DNA of 64,000 bases from Alopecurus myosuroides (Eukaryota; Streptophyta; Magnoliopsida; Poales; Poaceae), in assembly GCA_028641055.1 (NCBI GenBank), contig CM054060.1, positions 206,112,445-206,176,444 on the forward strand. The letters run 5' to 3'. The position numbers were made by a program, and so were the translations under genes. Under the pieces are notes generated by a model. That model saw only the letters and a program-made list of their open reading frames with translations. It searched no databases and was not told the origin of the DNA. Positions 22,997-35,108 of this stretch are shown piece by piece. Position 1 is the stretch's first letter. Each line of letters begins with the position of its first letter.

Positions 22997-25900
22997 TGCC
23001 CTAAAAGGGTCTTCTACCATATTTTATTTCATTCAGAAAAGATGAGGAGATCCTTCAGCACCAACTCTGTCTAGCTGCTCTACTGGCCAATAACCGGGGA
23101 CACGGCTAAGATCTTAGTTTTTGAACTCTGTAGAGGTTGTGCAATTTCACCTTGAGACTCATTTTCCCCGAGAGAAAAATGAGACAAGATCTTTGGGAAG
23201 AGGGATTCAACCATACCAGCATGACTCGACGCTCCTAAAATTCTACCACCCAATGTCATACAACAGGATGAACCCCCACACCTTACTTAATCTTGGAAGA
23301 GCCCATATTACCTCAAGGCTGTACTGGAAGCTAACTAAACAGGGAATACCTACAAATCTCTTTAATCCTGGGTGGCAATCCACAAGTGTACCCTCAGGTG
23401 ATAACCACCACATCCATGGCTAAATCCACCATGAACATGGCCCTGCGTAGCCACTCAACATAATCCATTCATACCAATCCACCTAGGTGTTTCATTGGGT
23501 TGTTACTTTTCGATTTTCAAATCATCACAACCCAACAAGTAGCAGCAATAGTTGTGATAGCATTCTAGTATTGCTAAACTAGTATCTAGCAGAGGTTTCA
23601 GGTTGGATACACACTACTAGGTATTTTCTAAGCATATCATATACTTTGAAAAATAAATAAAATCACCTATGATGCATACTACTGAAAACTCTAATGCAAT
23701 ATAAAAGGTGGGACATGGGCATCACTTGCCGTGTGGAAGTTGTTATAGAAACACTCTCTTCACAAATAGAACGTTTCTCTCTGTACAATCTAAACAATAC
23801 AAATAAATAACAATAAACAAGCAATTCACAAACAAACAAACAAATACAACAAAATATACAATACATAAGCATGACAAGTTATTCAATTTGATTGTTGTTA
23901 ACATGGACAAGGTTTTGACACATAATTCAATATGCAAAAGAACTAAGTGTTTGGTCATGGGGTTTGCCATTGGTGGTTAAGGGTTGTTAAGGATTATCAC
24001 TTCACTCAATATACAAAAGAAGTGGATGATTATATGGTCTAGGGTTTTAGAAAACAAATCCGTGATCAACATGATTCATTTCATGGCTTTGATTTAGTAG
24101 GCTTGTAGCAATTTACAATATGGCTTGTAAATTTACAAAGGGTTTTGGGTTATAGATTTATGGTCCAAAGTTATTTTCCACAAGGTTAACATAAATTGGT
24201 TATTGGTTTTGATCAAAATGGTCATACTACAATTTTCCTAAAGGAGGTTTCATCAAACAATAATTAGGTACAATGATTGACTACTGTGAGTGGTTTATGT
24301 GACAAGTATTACATGGGATGGGTTCTCTGGTCACAACTTAGTTTGGGTACTGGTTTCTCTGGTCTAAGGTTACTAAATGGCACAATTTTCCAGAAGAAAA
24401 CTAATTAAAATTATTTATAGAATTAAAATTAGGTGCAAAATACCTAAATGGTTATTTAAATTCTAAAGTCCATTTTAATTGATTCAATTATTATTTTGGG
24501 ACAGATGGTATGAAGGACACCTCCTAAGGATTCCAAAAATATTTTGTTTGCAATTTTTTTGGATTTGTAGAATTTAAAATATGCCAATATTTATCAAACA
24601 AGCATATTTAAAATTTGAACCAATTTAAATTTGTCAAATTTGAATTTGGACAGTCCAACAGTTTCTAAATGTTGTGCTAATTTAAAAAAGTCCAAGTTTA
24701 CTAAATTTGGGCTTATGGATCAAAAGTATGATGGTTGCAAGTTCTAGGGGCTTTTCTGCAAAATTAATTTTCTATTTTTATTCGGAAGAAAAATCCATAG
24801 ACGGGATGGAAACAATTTTTCCATAGCCAGTAGACGGCGAGGTGCGGAGTGACACGACGAAGTCGATGGAGACCTCGGCGGGAGCTTGGGTGTGCGGCAG
24901 CGATGGCGGTGAGGACTTTCCAGGCGCCGGCCTCTGGTGACCTTCCGGCGTAGATGGTGCAGCCAACTGCTGCTTGGAAAAGTTCAAAAAGGGTTAAGAG
25001 AGGGGTGCATTAGAACAGGGAGTCGATTGAAGGTGGTCTCAGGCACAGAGGGCCGCTCACCGTCCCGAATTGGACGACGGACGGCGGCGGATAATCGAAA
25101 CTCTGGTGAGAGATTTCTGCCACCTTGTGGCTTAGTAACGGACAAGAGGAGACGGGAAAGAGAGATGGTGTCCGGGGGAATGTTTAGACGGGGTTTAGAG
25201 AGGTGGGGAGGACCGCGGGGCGGGAGATCGCGTGTGGCGTGGCCTCGGTCGTGGGCGCGTGATTTTCGCTGCGAGGAGGAAGACGAGGCGTCACGATGAC
25301 TGTCAGCACTTTTTTTTCCTGTTTCCTCATTTCTTTAATAACTTCTATTTTAATAAACCAAATGACCACATTTAAATTTGTAAAATCTTGTAATTGGAAT
25401 ATCTATCTAATAGAAACCTAATTTTGTTATTTCCAACACATTTTAATTTTTATATTTTGAAAATACAATAAATCCACTAATAGTACTTAAGACCATTTTT
25501 AAGTAGAAAAAATAGCAACAATTAGGAATGGGGTTTTATAAAATTACAGAAACATTCTAATAGTCAAATACAAATTTTGAAATCCAATTTAACTAATTTT
25601 CTTATTTTTATATTTTAGAAAACGAGGGATTTACAAATAACAACTTATTGTCATTTTCCACATAGAGAATAATTAACTGAAAATATGCTCAAATATAATT
25701 TAGAAACACAAGACCTTTGAGAATATGTTTCTCTAAGTCCTTTTCGCAAAACAATATGGTGGAAAACATTTTGCTACTTGATACTAGATATAGTTGTTGA
25801 AAAGTGATATGGTTAATTTTGGGATTTGAAATATTTTCAAAATAATAGACAGATATAAAGCAATGGCTTAAATAAGGTTTGCTATAAAGAAGCAACAATT

Positions 25901-26105
25901 TTGAAATAAGAAAACTTATATGAAAAGGTTTAGGCTTTATGGAAAAAAGAGGCACCTGGGTTTTATTTCCAATAACATTGAAATATGTATTGTTTCCATT
26001 TGTTTCTTGCATCTCATTTGGTTTTTGGTGAATTGTTTAACATGGAAACAAAAAGTTTCAAATTTTAGTGATTTTTGAGTTTCTCCAAAAATTAGGGATG
26101 TTACA

Positions 26106-26177
26106 TGCAAGAATTTGACCAGGGACTCGCACAATAACACAGGTGTCCTTACATTACTTAAATGTGGGAACGCTACA
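26106..26177. other. Short unassigned spacer
   Basis: Seventy-two bases between the end of LTR F and the first base alignable to LTR A. Not recognised. Confidence 0.4.
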
Positions 26178-27451
26178 CCCTTGGCCGCGCCTAGGGGTGG
26201 TGATGCCACCCTGGTGGCCCACCTACATCGCACTTTCGCCTATTTATTCCCCTCCGAAGGAAAACCCTAGGAACCTCAGCAAAAATCCCCGAAAACTTCC
26301 GCCACCGCCGTCGTCGTCAACCCTGGATCAGGGGGTGTTCTGAAGCTGTCTCCCGGCACCCTGCCGGAGAGGACACCATCACCGGAGGCCTCTTCATCAC
26401 CATGCCTGCCTCCGGAGTGATGCGTGAGTAGTTCATCCTTGGACTACGGGTCCATAGCAGTAGCTAGATGGTTGTCTTCTCCTCCTATGCCTCAATGTTT
26501 AGTTCTCATGAGCTACCTAACATGATCGAGATTGTTCTTATGTAATTCTATGTGCCTTGTTTGCTGGGATCCTATGAATATTGAACTTATGCCAAGTTTA
26601 TTATAGTATTTATTGCATATGTTATTTGTGATCTTGCATGCTTTCCGCTGCTAGTGGTTGCTCTGGCCAAGTAGTTGCTATTGACTCCAAGAGGGAGTAT
26701 TTATGCTCGATAGTTGGGTTCATGCCTCCTTTTTGCCTGTGCTCGAGTGACAGAAACGTGACGGGGGAGGATGTGTTGTTTCCACTAGGGAGAAAAGTGC
26801 GGTGTGAGTGCCTGCATGCACAATCATTGCTTACATTACACACATTGCTTAATGTGATTATCTGTTGCCTGCAACTTAATACCTAAGGGCGTTCGGATGA
26901 TAACCTGAGGGTGGATTATTAGTCATAGATGTAGTTGGTTACGGTCTATGTATATTGTTGTAATGCCCGCACTAAATATCATAGTAGTCATCATGTCATG
27001 AATGTGCACTACGGTGCAACCTCTATTTGTCAATTGCCCAGCTGTAATTTGGTCACCCAACATGCTATCTTTTATGGAGAGACACCACTAGTGAACCTAT
27101 GGACCCCGGTCCATTTTGCTACACTGTTAAACAAACCAATACAATTCCCTGCTTTCTTTACTTACTACAAGCATACACCATTTTCCACACTATACGTCTA
27201 ATTTTGTTTTCGGCAAGACCAGTGAGATTGACAACCTCACTATACCGTTGGGACAAAGTATTTTGGTTGTGTTGTGTGCAGGTTCCGCGTTGTTGCTGAC
27301 ACCGGTGAGGCTCCATCACCACCGTCAGCGGCATCAGCCTTCCGAATATCCTCTTTCTCCTACTGGATTGATAACCTTGGTTCTTAACTGAGGGAAATTC
27401 TTACCGCTGTACTCATCACACCCTCCTCTTGGGGTTCCCAACACGCCATCA
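26178..27451 (+). repeat. LTR A1, 5' truncated
   Basis: Aligns with LTR A2 from CCCTTGGCCGCGCC onward and ends ...CACGCCATCA. About the first 300 bp are missing. It contains a TATA-like TATTTATT at 26241-26248, just as A2 does at 31551-31558. Confidence 0.85.
26241..26248 (+). promoter_or_regulatory. TATA-like element of LTR A1
   Basis: CGCCTATTTATTCCCCTCCG, identical in A2, followed by the start of a CT/GC-rich leader. A weak promoter call. Confidence 0.4.
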
Positions 27452-27468
27452 CAAGCATAAAGAATTTC

Positions 27469-27486
27469 TGGCGCTGTTGCCGGGGA
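27469..27486 (+). other. Primer-binding site of A (tRNA-Asp)
   Basis: TGGCGCTGTTGCCGGGGA, one mismatch from the complement of the plant tRNA-Asp 3' end, 17 bp after the LTR end. Confidence 0.85.
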
Positions 27487-27552
27487 CTTAAAATTCATCA
27501 TCATCAAGAAGTCTTCCCGTCAAGGCACCATCAAGACATAGCAAATAATTTC

Positions 27553-27570
27553 TGGCGCCGTTGCCGGGAG
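27553..27570 (+). other. Second primer-site-like sequence in A
   Basis: TGGCGCCGTTGCCGGGAG, 84 bp downstream of the first site and again preceded by AATTTC. The 5' 16 bases match tRNA-Asp perfectly, better than the first site does. Confidence 0.7.
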
Positions 27571-27720
27571 AAAGAAGTCTTCTGGCAAGGGGATTCTCTC
27601 ACTCTCAACCTCTTTATTTTGTTTATTGTCTTGTTTTTTTGTCTTGTTTTGTTTCTTTATATAAAAAACACACAAAAAAATAGTTTACTTCATAGCTGTT
27701 ATTTTTTATTGCTTGCTTTT

Positions 27721-28699
27721 ATGTCTAGTTTTGTTCCTGTCACTATGTCACCGGAAGAAACAATCTTCACTTTCAAGCAAGGGAGTGAGGAGAGTTTCAA
27801 GGAAGCTTGGTCTAGATTTTTTTATTCTTATAGTAAAACTGAACCCATGATGACCCTGAATTTATTTCTTAGTAGTTTTTTACTTTGGTCTTGTTCTTTG
27901 CTATATATATGCTTTAGACTCTGCAGTAGGAGGATACTTCCTGCGTTGTGATGGGGATCAAGCTCTTAATGCCATTAAAAAGTTGATTGTAACTTCTAGC
28001 TCAACTAGTAAATTTGATTCATCCCTTGTGAGCTTTCAGGCTAGATTAAATACTCTTGAGAAAATTATATCCTGTTTAAAAGAAGTCTATAACCAGATTC
28101 ATGCTTATTATGATTATGTGCCAATAAACTTTGAATCTGCAATGTGGATCCCTACAGTAAAAGTTGTTATAAATGGTAAAACTTTTCATGCTCATTGCGA
28201 CATTATGACTGAATTTTGTCTTATGCCTAAAAATATTTACGAGTCTTTGAATCTTTGGAAACTTTTTGAAGGGGGAGAAGAAATACCTCTTATCAATAAT
28301 ATCATTGTTTTGCCCATTGGGATAGCTGAGGGAGTGTTTACAAAAATCATGGGAAGGACAATATCCACTGATTATCTTGTTATTGAATGCGTAGGAGAAG
28401 GACAAATTACACTTGGAAGATCCTTGCTGAAACTCCTGGGGGCAGTAATAGATGTGGGGAAAGGCACGTTAAATTTTGCCTTCGCACCAGGTTGTGGCCA
28501 CATATTCCCCAAACCCAAGAAGAAGGGTAAGAGGACTAAAAGGAGAGTTCTTTTGGTTTCTTTCTATGTGCTTTGCACCTGGGTGTTTTCTATTTCCTTA
28601 GCAACCCCGCTGTATCTTTTCTTTTGTGTCTTTGTTGAGCCAAGTAAAGCCTCTAGTGGAAAGTTGAGACTATATTTCGGATTTCTGCGCAGAAAATAG
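27721..28699 (+). pseudogene. gag-protease remnant of element A
   Basis: It begins MSSFVPVTMSPEETIF at 27721, with a gag-like stretch FKEAWSRFFYSYSK. Frames are broken around 27870-27960. The next frame (about 27960-28699) carries a helical linker and then a retropepsin-like domain: WIPTVKVVINGKTFHAHCD, a conserved GIAEGVF core, and ITLGRSLLKLLGAVID as the second substrate-side motif. The active-site position reads DIM instead of the usual D-[ST/L]-G, so catalysis is doubtful. A basic tail (KPKKKGKRTKRR) follows. The middle of gag, its zinc knuckle and all of pol are absent. The domain order is typical of a non-autonomous Athila derivative. Confidence 0.75.
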
Positions 28700-31150
28700 A
28701 TTTCTGCTCTCAAGTGTTAAATTCGTATAAAATCACAGAAAATTCAAAATGACCTGAGTTTTTTGTGCGTAATCCTGGGCTATATACGCAACTTTTCTTA
28801 GTTGAACACTTTTTGATTTGAGCAACAAAAGATTTTCGAAAAAAATCATCTTTACCTGTTGTCCTGTTGCCAATAATTGCATTTGCATCTTAATCTCTTT
28901 CTTTTGGTGTTCTTTTGAGAAAATTTTTTTAAAAGAAGTTGTGACAGTAGCTAATGTGTTTATTACTGTTAGGCTTGTGTTGAAACTGAACCATGTGAAT
29001 TTATTATTTTGATTGCACTAACGTTGCTAATGAAGATTGTGAGAAGTTTGGTGTGAAGGAAGTTTTCAAGGGTCAAGAGAAGAGGATGATATGACGTGAT
29101 CAAGAAGAGTGAAGAGCCTAAGCTTGGGGATGCCCCGATGGTACATCCCAGCAAATTCCAAGAATACTCAAGCGTCTAAGCTTGGGGATTCCTTGGGCAT
29201 CCCCATCTTCATCGATAAATTATCAGGTCACTTCTAGTGAAACTATATTTTTATTCGGTCACATCTTATGTGCTTTACTTGGAGCGTCCTTTATTTTTTC
29301 TTTCAGTTTGTTTTTATTTTTGCAATATGCTTGGTTGGACACCAGCATTCTTTTATTGGAGAGTGACACGCTCCGCTTTTTCATGGGAATACTTTGTATT
29401 CTTAATCTTTGTCCGGTTGCTGCATTTATTTAGATCATATTTTGCATTCATCTCTTATTCAGAGCTGTTAGTACTCTCTAGTTTTCATTGCTATATGCTT
29501 AGAAAGAGTTTTTGTTGTCATATATATGTGCTTGGTTGAGAATAGAAATTCTTATGTGGTAGTTGGTATAGTGGAAAAATTCGCATGGTCTTGTAGATCA
29601 CTAAACTGCTTCACTTGAATCACTTCTGTTGTTTTGAGATATTAATTTTCTTAATGGATAAACGGGAAGGACTAGTAAGTAGAAACTTTTAATGGTTGGT
29701 CTAAGAAACTTGAAACTATGCCACACTTAAAATTACCAGCTGATAGAAACAATGGTATATGATTGCTATGAGTGATAGATTTCTGATCGGCCTTTTGTTA
29801 CGCGCTACGGTCGGGGTAGCTAACAGTGACTTGTCACTACCACGGACCCTCTTGGAGTGATTTGCATTGTGCCTTGTAAAGATGATTTTCTTGATGCAAC
29901 CTTTTAACTCGTGAGTCTATGTTGCGGTTCCTGGCACTTCCACCATCCATATTTGCTAGCCTCTTCGGTGGTGTGCATTGCCCTTTCTCACGTTGAGAGT
30001 TGGTGCAAACTCCGCCAGTGCATCCAAATCCCGTGGGAGGACTTTGTTCTCATACACATAAGCCCATATATTCTTCCTCAAAACAGCCACCATACCTACC
30101 TATCATGGCATTTCCATAGCCATTCCGAGATATATTGCTGCACAACATCCACCTCCATTATGTTACTTGATGATGAGCTTCATGGTTATTTATGCATACT
30201 TCTACACTGGCAGGAGCATGCAGTTGGATACATCAGAGATATTACATTATGAATTATGAGTACTAAAAGTGTGATGATTCATTGTAATATAGGATGTTGT
30301 CCCTACCGGTGAGGATATATAAAAAAAAAATGAAAAAGCCCAAAAAGAAAAAAAGAAAGGGCCAAAGACAGAATAAAGAGAGAGGGGGCGCATCACTATC
30401 CTTTGTACCACACTTGTGCTTCATGTTTAGCACCAATTCTTCAGTTTGGAGAAAGTTTTCATACTATCATTCATTCATAACTATGTGGGGAACTTTACAT
30501 TATAGAACTTGTCTTGCATATTCCAATGATGAGCCTCCTCAAATGAGCTCTAGGTCTTCATGAGCAAGCAAGTTGGATGCACCCCCACTAGTTCCATTGG
30601 AGAGCTTTCATACACTTATATCGCTATGTGGATCCGTTGTGTGGCAATCCCTAATCCTTGCATAGCTTCGGTTGTAAGACTTTCTCTTGTCTAATGACTA
30701 CTTTCAGCTTTGTGATCCTTTCTTCCATTGACCTTCCAAACCCCCCATAATGTTCTCTTTTCCATAACATCCCGGTGCCAGGGACCAACGCAGAAAACTT
30801 GCTTTTTTTTTAGTGCGCAAATAGTTTAAGATTCAAGCATTGCATTGTGTGGAAAGCTTGACTTGATCCTAACAGGGGTTGTGAAGATCGTTTGACGTGC
30901 ATGATATTGTTGTTCTTGAAAGCTTAAATCATCTCTAATAAACTTTGCACGGTTGATAGTCTATTAGTATTAATTCATTAAAAGTTTTTCTTCTTTCTTC
31001 TTATTTTTTATGCATTACTTGTTGATATCAAATATAGATCACAACTTTAGTTCATTTGATCCTAGTTTACATGCTCTGCTTTACATATTATGATCAAGAT
31101 TGTGTGGTAGCATGTCACCTCGGAAATTATTTTGTTTTATCGTTTGCCTA
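28700..31150 (+). other. Long 3' non-coding internal region of element A
   Basis: About 2.4 kb without a credible gene. Several blocks resemble the 3' untranslated region of cereal Athila elements, for example ATGGCATTTCCATAGCC near 30104 and CATGAGCAAGCAAGTTGGATG near 30560. A poly-A/AAG tract lies at 30319-30360. Confidence 0.6.
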
Positions 31151-31185
31151 CTCGAGGACGAGTAGGAACTAAGCTTGGGGATGCT
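31151..31185 (+). other. Pre-LTR motif and polypurine tract of element A
   Basis: CTCGAGGACGAG (31151-31162), then AAGCTTGGGGATGC just before TGATACGTCTCC. The same pair occurs before LTR B2 at 57760-57793. Confidence 0.8.
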
Positions 31186-31673
31186 TGATACGTCTCCAAT
31201 GTATCTATAATTTATGATGTTCCATGTTGATATTATGCCAACTGCTACATGGTTTCTCCCTTCTTTATAGCATTTTTACACGTTTTCCGGGACTAACCTA
31301 TTAACAAGATGCCAAGTGCCAGTTCCCTGTTTTCTGCTGTTTTTTATTTCAGAAAAGTTGTTCTGGAAATATTCTCGGAATTGGACCCACGAATCCCGAA
31401 GTTCCTATTTTCCCTAGAAGCATCCAGAAGTCGAAGAGGAGTCAAAGACGGGCACCAGGGGGCCCTCACCATAGCCAGTCGTGGCCCCCCTTGGCCGCGC
31501 CTGTGGGTGGTGAGGCCACCCTGGTGGCCCACCGGCGTCGCCCTTTCGCCTATTTATTCCCCTCCGAAGGAAAACCCTAGGGACCTGATGAAAAATCCCT
31601 GAAAAGTTTCGCAGCCGCCGTCGTCATCAACCCTAGATCAGGGGGGTTCTGAAGCTGTCTCCCGGCACCCTGC
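31186..31673 (+). repeat. LTR A2, left part (interrupted by B)
   Basis: Starts TGATACGTCTCCAATG and runs 488 bp to ...GCACCCTGC, where element B sits. The last five bases CCTGC are the left target duplication. The LTR resumes at 62551. Confidence 0.85.
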
Positions 31674-33370
31674 TGATGCATGTAAAATGCATAGATGAAT
31701 TTTGCATATTTTCACATGGTTTTCTATTACATATTGCATCATATAAGGGTATAATTCAATGTTTTATAGTATTTTGGGGTTAAATTACAAAGTCCCCCAA
31801 CTTTTATGGAATTAACCCTGCCTGTCAGAAACCCCGTTTTCTATATTTTTGACGTTTCAGGGGGCAAACTTCCGCGAAATCACCTGAAAATCTGCGGGGT
31901 TCATTTTCTTGGAAGGAGAAGACTTGCGGGCAAAGGATCCACGAGAATTGGGCAAGGAGGTCCAAAAGAGGACCCTCCACGCGGCCAGATTCCCTGGCCG
32001 CGTGAGAGGCCCCCTTTTGGCCCCCGTGGCCCCAATTCCTTCCATCTTCGACTTACCGACTCCGTCTTGACCTAAAACCGACTATAAAAAGGGTCCCCCG
32101 TACCCTTACGGAGAGGAGCGCCGCCGAAACACCGAAACACCAAAACAGAGACCAGAAGTTCCAGATTGGAGGGGGAAAACTCCGGCGGGGCGCCGCTGGT
32201 GTGATCTCCTACCCCTCCAACTTCATCTCCATCGACATCTCCATGAAGAGGGATTAGTCCACCCCAGGGCTATGGGTTTGTGGAAGTAGCACTTGTATCT
32301 CTCTCTCTATGTGCTTCACTAATTAGATCCGTATGAGCTGCCTCACATGATTACGGGCACCGTTGCAATTCCTATGTGGTGGATCTTTTCTATGACTTAT
32401 TGAATCTGAGATTGCAATTGTTTCTCTTGAGTTATTTGAGTAGATGTATCTTATGTACCCCGTTCTTATTTGCTAGCTTTGATCAATCTAGTTCTTGAGA
32501 GCGTGTGTGGGGTGATGGGTGCATTAGTTGGAGTAACGGGGGGTGGCTAGTGCTGTGAAAGTGACAGAAGTTCAGCGATCCACTTAGGTTTTGTTAAACC
32601 TTTCTTAGTTACCTCACTAGGGATAAAAAGGAGTACCTTGTTACCGGGGATTGAAGTGACACTAATCAATCTCCATGACTAGATCTAGCAAGTTCTTACT
32701 TCAACTTCATGTCACATTGCTTAAATCTATACTCTGGTTTTTCCTTAATTATCGAGGTGTTATGATTTATTTCGCATCTTGGTGGAGTATAAGAGGGATC
32801 AATATGACCGTAGAGATCTCTATGCTAGGACGTGATGCCCATATGAAAGTACTCAATGTTAAACATGTTATTGTAATCTCACATGTAATTCTTTATGTCC
32901 ACCGTCTACCACTTTATTTGAGAGAATGCAAGTGTGAAACCATGAACCCCGGTCCTATTTTAAATATAAGAAAAAACTCTAGTTACTTTGCTGCAATTTA
33001 CTTTACTTTACTTGCATCTCCAATTTGAATTTAATTATCTCCATCACCACTTGCATCACAAAATACAAAAACAATCCATTGCATATTTATTTTCTCATTT
33101 GCATTTAGTAGTAGATTTAATTATTGCACATTTACTTTCAGTTTTGCATTGCAATTTAGAAGTCTCACACCTTGTGCTTGACAACCACTTGGTGAGGTTG
33201 AGGGCACAAAATTCTCTACCTGTTTGTAGGATCCTGGAGGAAGCTTGGAAGACAACTGCTAAAATACTGGCTCCCCAAGAGTTCGATATAAACCCTCGAG
33301 TCACCCTCGTGGGGAAGAAGGCTTGCCACTAGCTACACACTCTACACTTGGAGTCTCAACCTAGCCATCA
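31674..33370 (+). repeat. LTR B1 (1697 bp)
   Basis: TGATGCATGTAAAATGC ... CTAGCCATCA. Same length as B2 (57794-59490), with scattered substitutions. TATA box at 32083-32090. Open frames inside it are duplicated in B2 and are not genes. Confidence 0.95.
32083..32090 (+). promoter_or_regulatory. TATA box of LTR B1
   Basis: CGACTATAAAAAGGGTCC is a strong plant TATA box; transcription would start about 30 bp downstream. Conserved in B2 at 58203-58210. Confidence 0.75.
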
Positions 33371-33380
33371 AGCGTTTTTC

Positions 33381-33398
33381 TGGCGCTGTTGCCGGGGA
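33381..33398 (+). other. Primer-binding site of B, copy 1 (tRNA-Asp)
   Basis: TGGCGCTGTTGCCGGGGA, 10 bp after the LTR end, same tRNA as element A. Confidence 0.85.
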
Positions 33399-33677
33399 GC
33401 CATAGGTGAAGGAGTTGTCCAAGGGAGCTCACAAGAAGTCTTCATCACCAACAAGGTGTGCAAACACCTAAGCTTGAGTACCGTCCTTTCTATCCCCACC
33501 TTCTTTCAAGTAGATTGTTTTGTTTTTTTTTTGTTTTTTTTTGTCTTGCATATTTTATTTTAGTTTGAATTTTAGTTTTGCATTTAGTTATCTAGTTTAT
33601 TTTAGTATTTCAAATTTGCTTAGTTACTTTACTTTTGTTTTGCATAAAAAATTAAAAACTACATAAAAACTGTTAAA

Positions 33678-34544
33678 ATTGGTGATAGAACTAAATTAAG
33701 TTACTACACAAATACACCCAATGACCAATTCATTGCTAGGCCAATTACTACACCTGAAATACAACCTGAAAGCTATGAACTAAGTCCTAGTTTATTGAAT
33801 TTAATTACTAGAGAGCAATTTGGTGGTAGTGCTATGGAGGATGCCTCTATGCATCTTCATGATTTCATGGAAATATGTGATATGCAAAAATTTAAAAATG
33901 TGGAAAGTAGTGTTTTAAAACTGAAATTATTTCCTTTTTCACTTAGAGGAAAGGCTAAAGAATGGTTACTTTCACTACCTACAGCTAGTATAAAGTCTTG
34001 GGATGATTTAAAAGAAGGTTTCATTAAGAAATATTATCCTCCCGTTAAAATTTTGCATAATAGAAAAGGAAAAGTAGAGGAAATTATGATGCTTACTGAA
34101 ATTAAGGATCCATTGCTTGATTTAGAAAAAAGTAGCTTGCAAGAACTTATTTCTACTCTACAAAAATTTGCTAGTGATCCCACTATAAATGTTAATCAAC
34201 CTGGCTTTGGATCTTATATTGCTAATCATGTCTTGCAAGAAAAAATTGCTAGGTACAAGAATGAGGCCATGATACCTCCTAAGCTTGGGGATGCATGGAT
34301 CCCCAAGGTGCTAGTTTCAATTGGAAAAGAAATTCACCATGCTATGTTAGATCTAGGTTCTAGTGTATCGGTACTCTCTAAAGAATTATATGAATTGCTA
34401 GAACTAGAAAATTTAGAAAAGTGCTCAAGTGAATTTGTCCTTGCTGATAACTCTACTAAACATGCTTTAGGACAAGTAAAAGATGTTATGATTGAATTGC
34501 ACATGACTTTCGTACCCGTTGATTTCATTATTATGGATATGGGG
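33678..34544 (+). pseudogene. gag-protease of B copy 1, 5' part, split by element C
   Basis: Compare with copy 2 at 59830. The start codon is changed here to ATT (33678), though the frame stays open. The gag domain has the signature LKLFPFSLRGKAKEWLLSLP then KSWDDLKEGFIKKYYPP. There is no zinc knuckle; a short linker leads straight to a retropepsin domain with active site LDLGSSVSVLSKELY. The frame is broken after MDMG by element C and resumes at 55242. An open frame reading on into C (to 34592) is an artefact of the junction. The protein would be about 350 residues, much shorter than a normal gag-pol, and lacks RT and integrase. Confidence 0.85.
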
Positions 34545-34721
34545 TGTCGCACCCGGACTTCTAGAGGATACTCACAGTCCGCTAAACAGTAGAACAAATG
34601 GCTTACGGGGCATACCGGCACCCGCATCTCAATATGAGCAGGCCAACACGTAAACGTGTGACAACCATTCTCTACTATCCATCGTCTGCGTAAACCATCC
34701 CCTAGAAATCAGGACACTTCT

Positions 34722-34760
34722 GTTGACGTACTTCATAACATACACACATGGTACGTCAAC
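34722..34760 (-). promoter_or_regulatory. Inverted repeat GTTGACGTAC/GTACGTCAAC in LTR C1
   Basis: Perfect 10-bp arms at 34722-34731 and 34751-34760, about 19 bp apart. Present in C2 (40105-40143), C3 (45475-45513) and C4 (50859-50897). The arms contain TGACGT, a core used by plant bZIP factors. A role as a transcript-end hairpin is equally possible. Confidence 0.5.
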
Positions 34761-35108
34761 GGCATTTGAACAAGTGATATCACAACAGATCTCTAAGACA
34801 CAAAAGATTGAAATAAGTTGCAAATAGCTCTCACTAGAGCAGAGATAGCAAATACAATCATCCAGAGGACACATGTCCCAACAATTCATCATTACAACAC
34901 AGCGGAAGCATCCAAAATGTCTGAGTACAGACAAGATCCAAATAGGCCTAAGAGGCCGGAAACGAAAAGACGGAGCCCATCCACGAAGTCTCGGATCCTG
35001 CCCTGGTCCGCTATCTACTCGTCAGCAGCCATCGTCATACTCCACGTAGTAGCCACCAAGTGAAATCCTCGGAAACGTAGTCTGCGGAAACCACAGCCCC
35101 AAAGGGGT

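Larger units (their letters stand above)
22329..26105 (-). mobile_element. LTR of element F, truncated at its left end
   Basis: The right end ...GGGATGTTACA (minus strand start TGTAACATCCC) is the same kind of edge as LTR C. Hairpin CAGTAC-AAACAAT-GTACTG at 22672-22690 and the palindrome-like CTCTGTAGAGG at 23126-23136 place it in the same group as C, D and E. A GC-rich block sits at 24800-25300, flanked by AT-rich DNA, as in C. The left end is cut at the D insertion edge (22328/22329), and no internal domain or primer site remains. Open frames on both strands here are not supported as genes. Confidence 0.7.

Noticed and set aside
22802..23020. Protein with HGGFSHD repeats on the minus strand
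   Set aside because: The peptide repeat follows from the DNA tandem repeat; no start context, no conservation of frame spacing, inside an LTR.
29911..30252. 113-codon frame in the A internal region
   Set aside because: Lies in the non-coding 3' region typical of Athila elements; composition looks random.
26178..31673. The LTR at 3572-4136 and A1 as two halves of one LTR split by everything between
   Set aside because: The two pieces overlap by roughly 270 bp of the same LTR region, so they are separate copies or a duplicated segment, not simple halves.
32675..33332. 117-219 codon frames in LTR B1 and B2
   Set aside because: Within LTRs, frame length differs between copies because of indels, and no protein domain is visible.
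33795..34592. Full-length gag-protease ending inside element C
   Set aside because: The last 16 codons are LTR C sequence; the true frame resumes at 55242 beyond the insertion.
34818..35063. Frames repeated at 34818, 40202, 45572 and 50956
   Set aside because: All lie in the same part of LTR C antisense to the element; repeated because the LTR is repeated.
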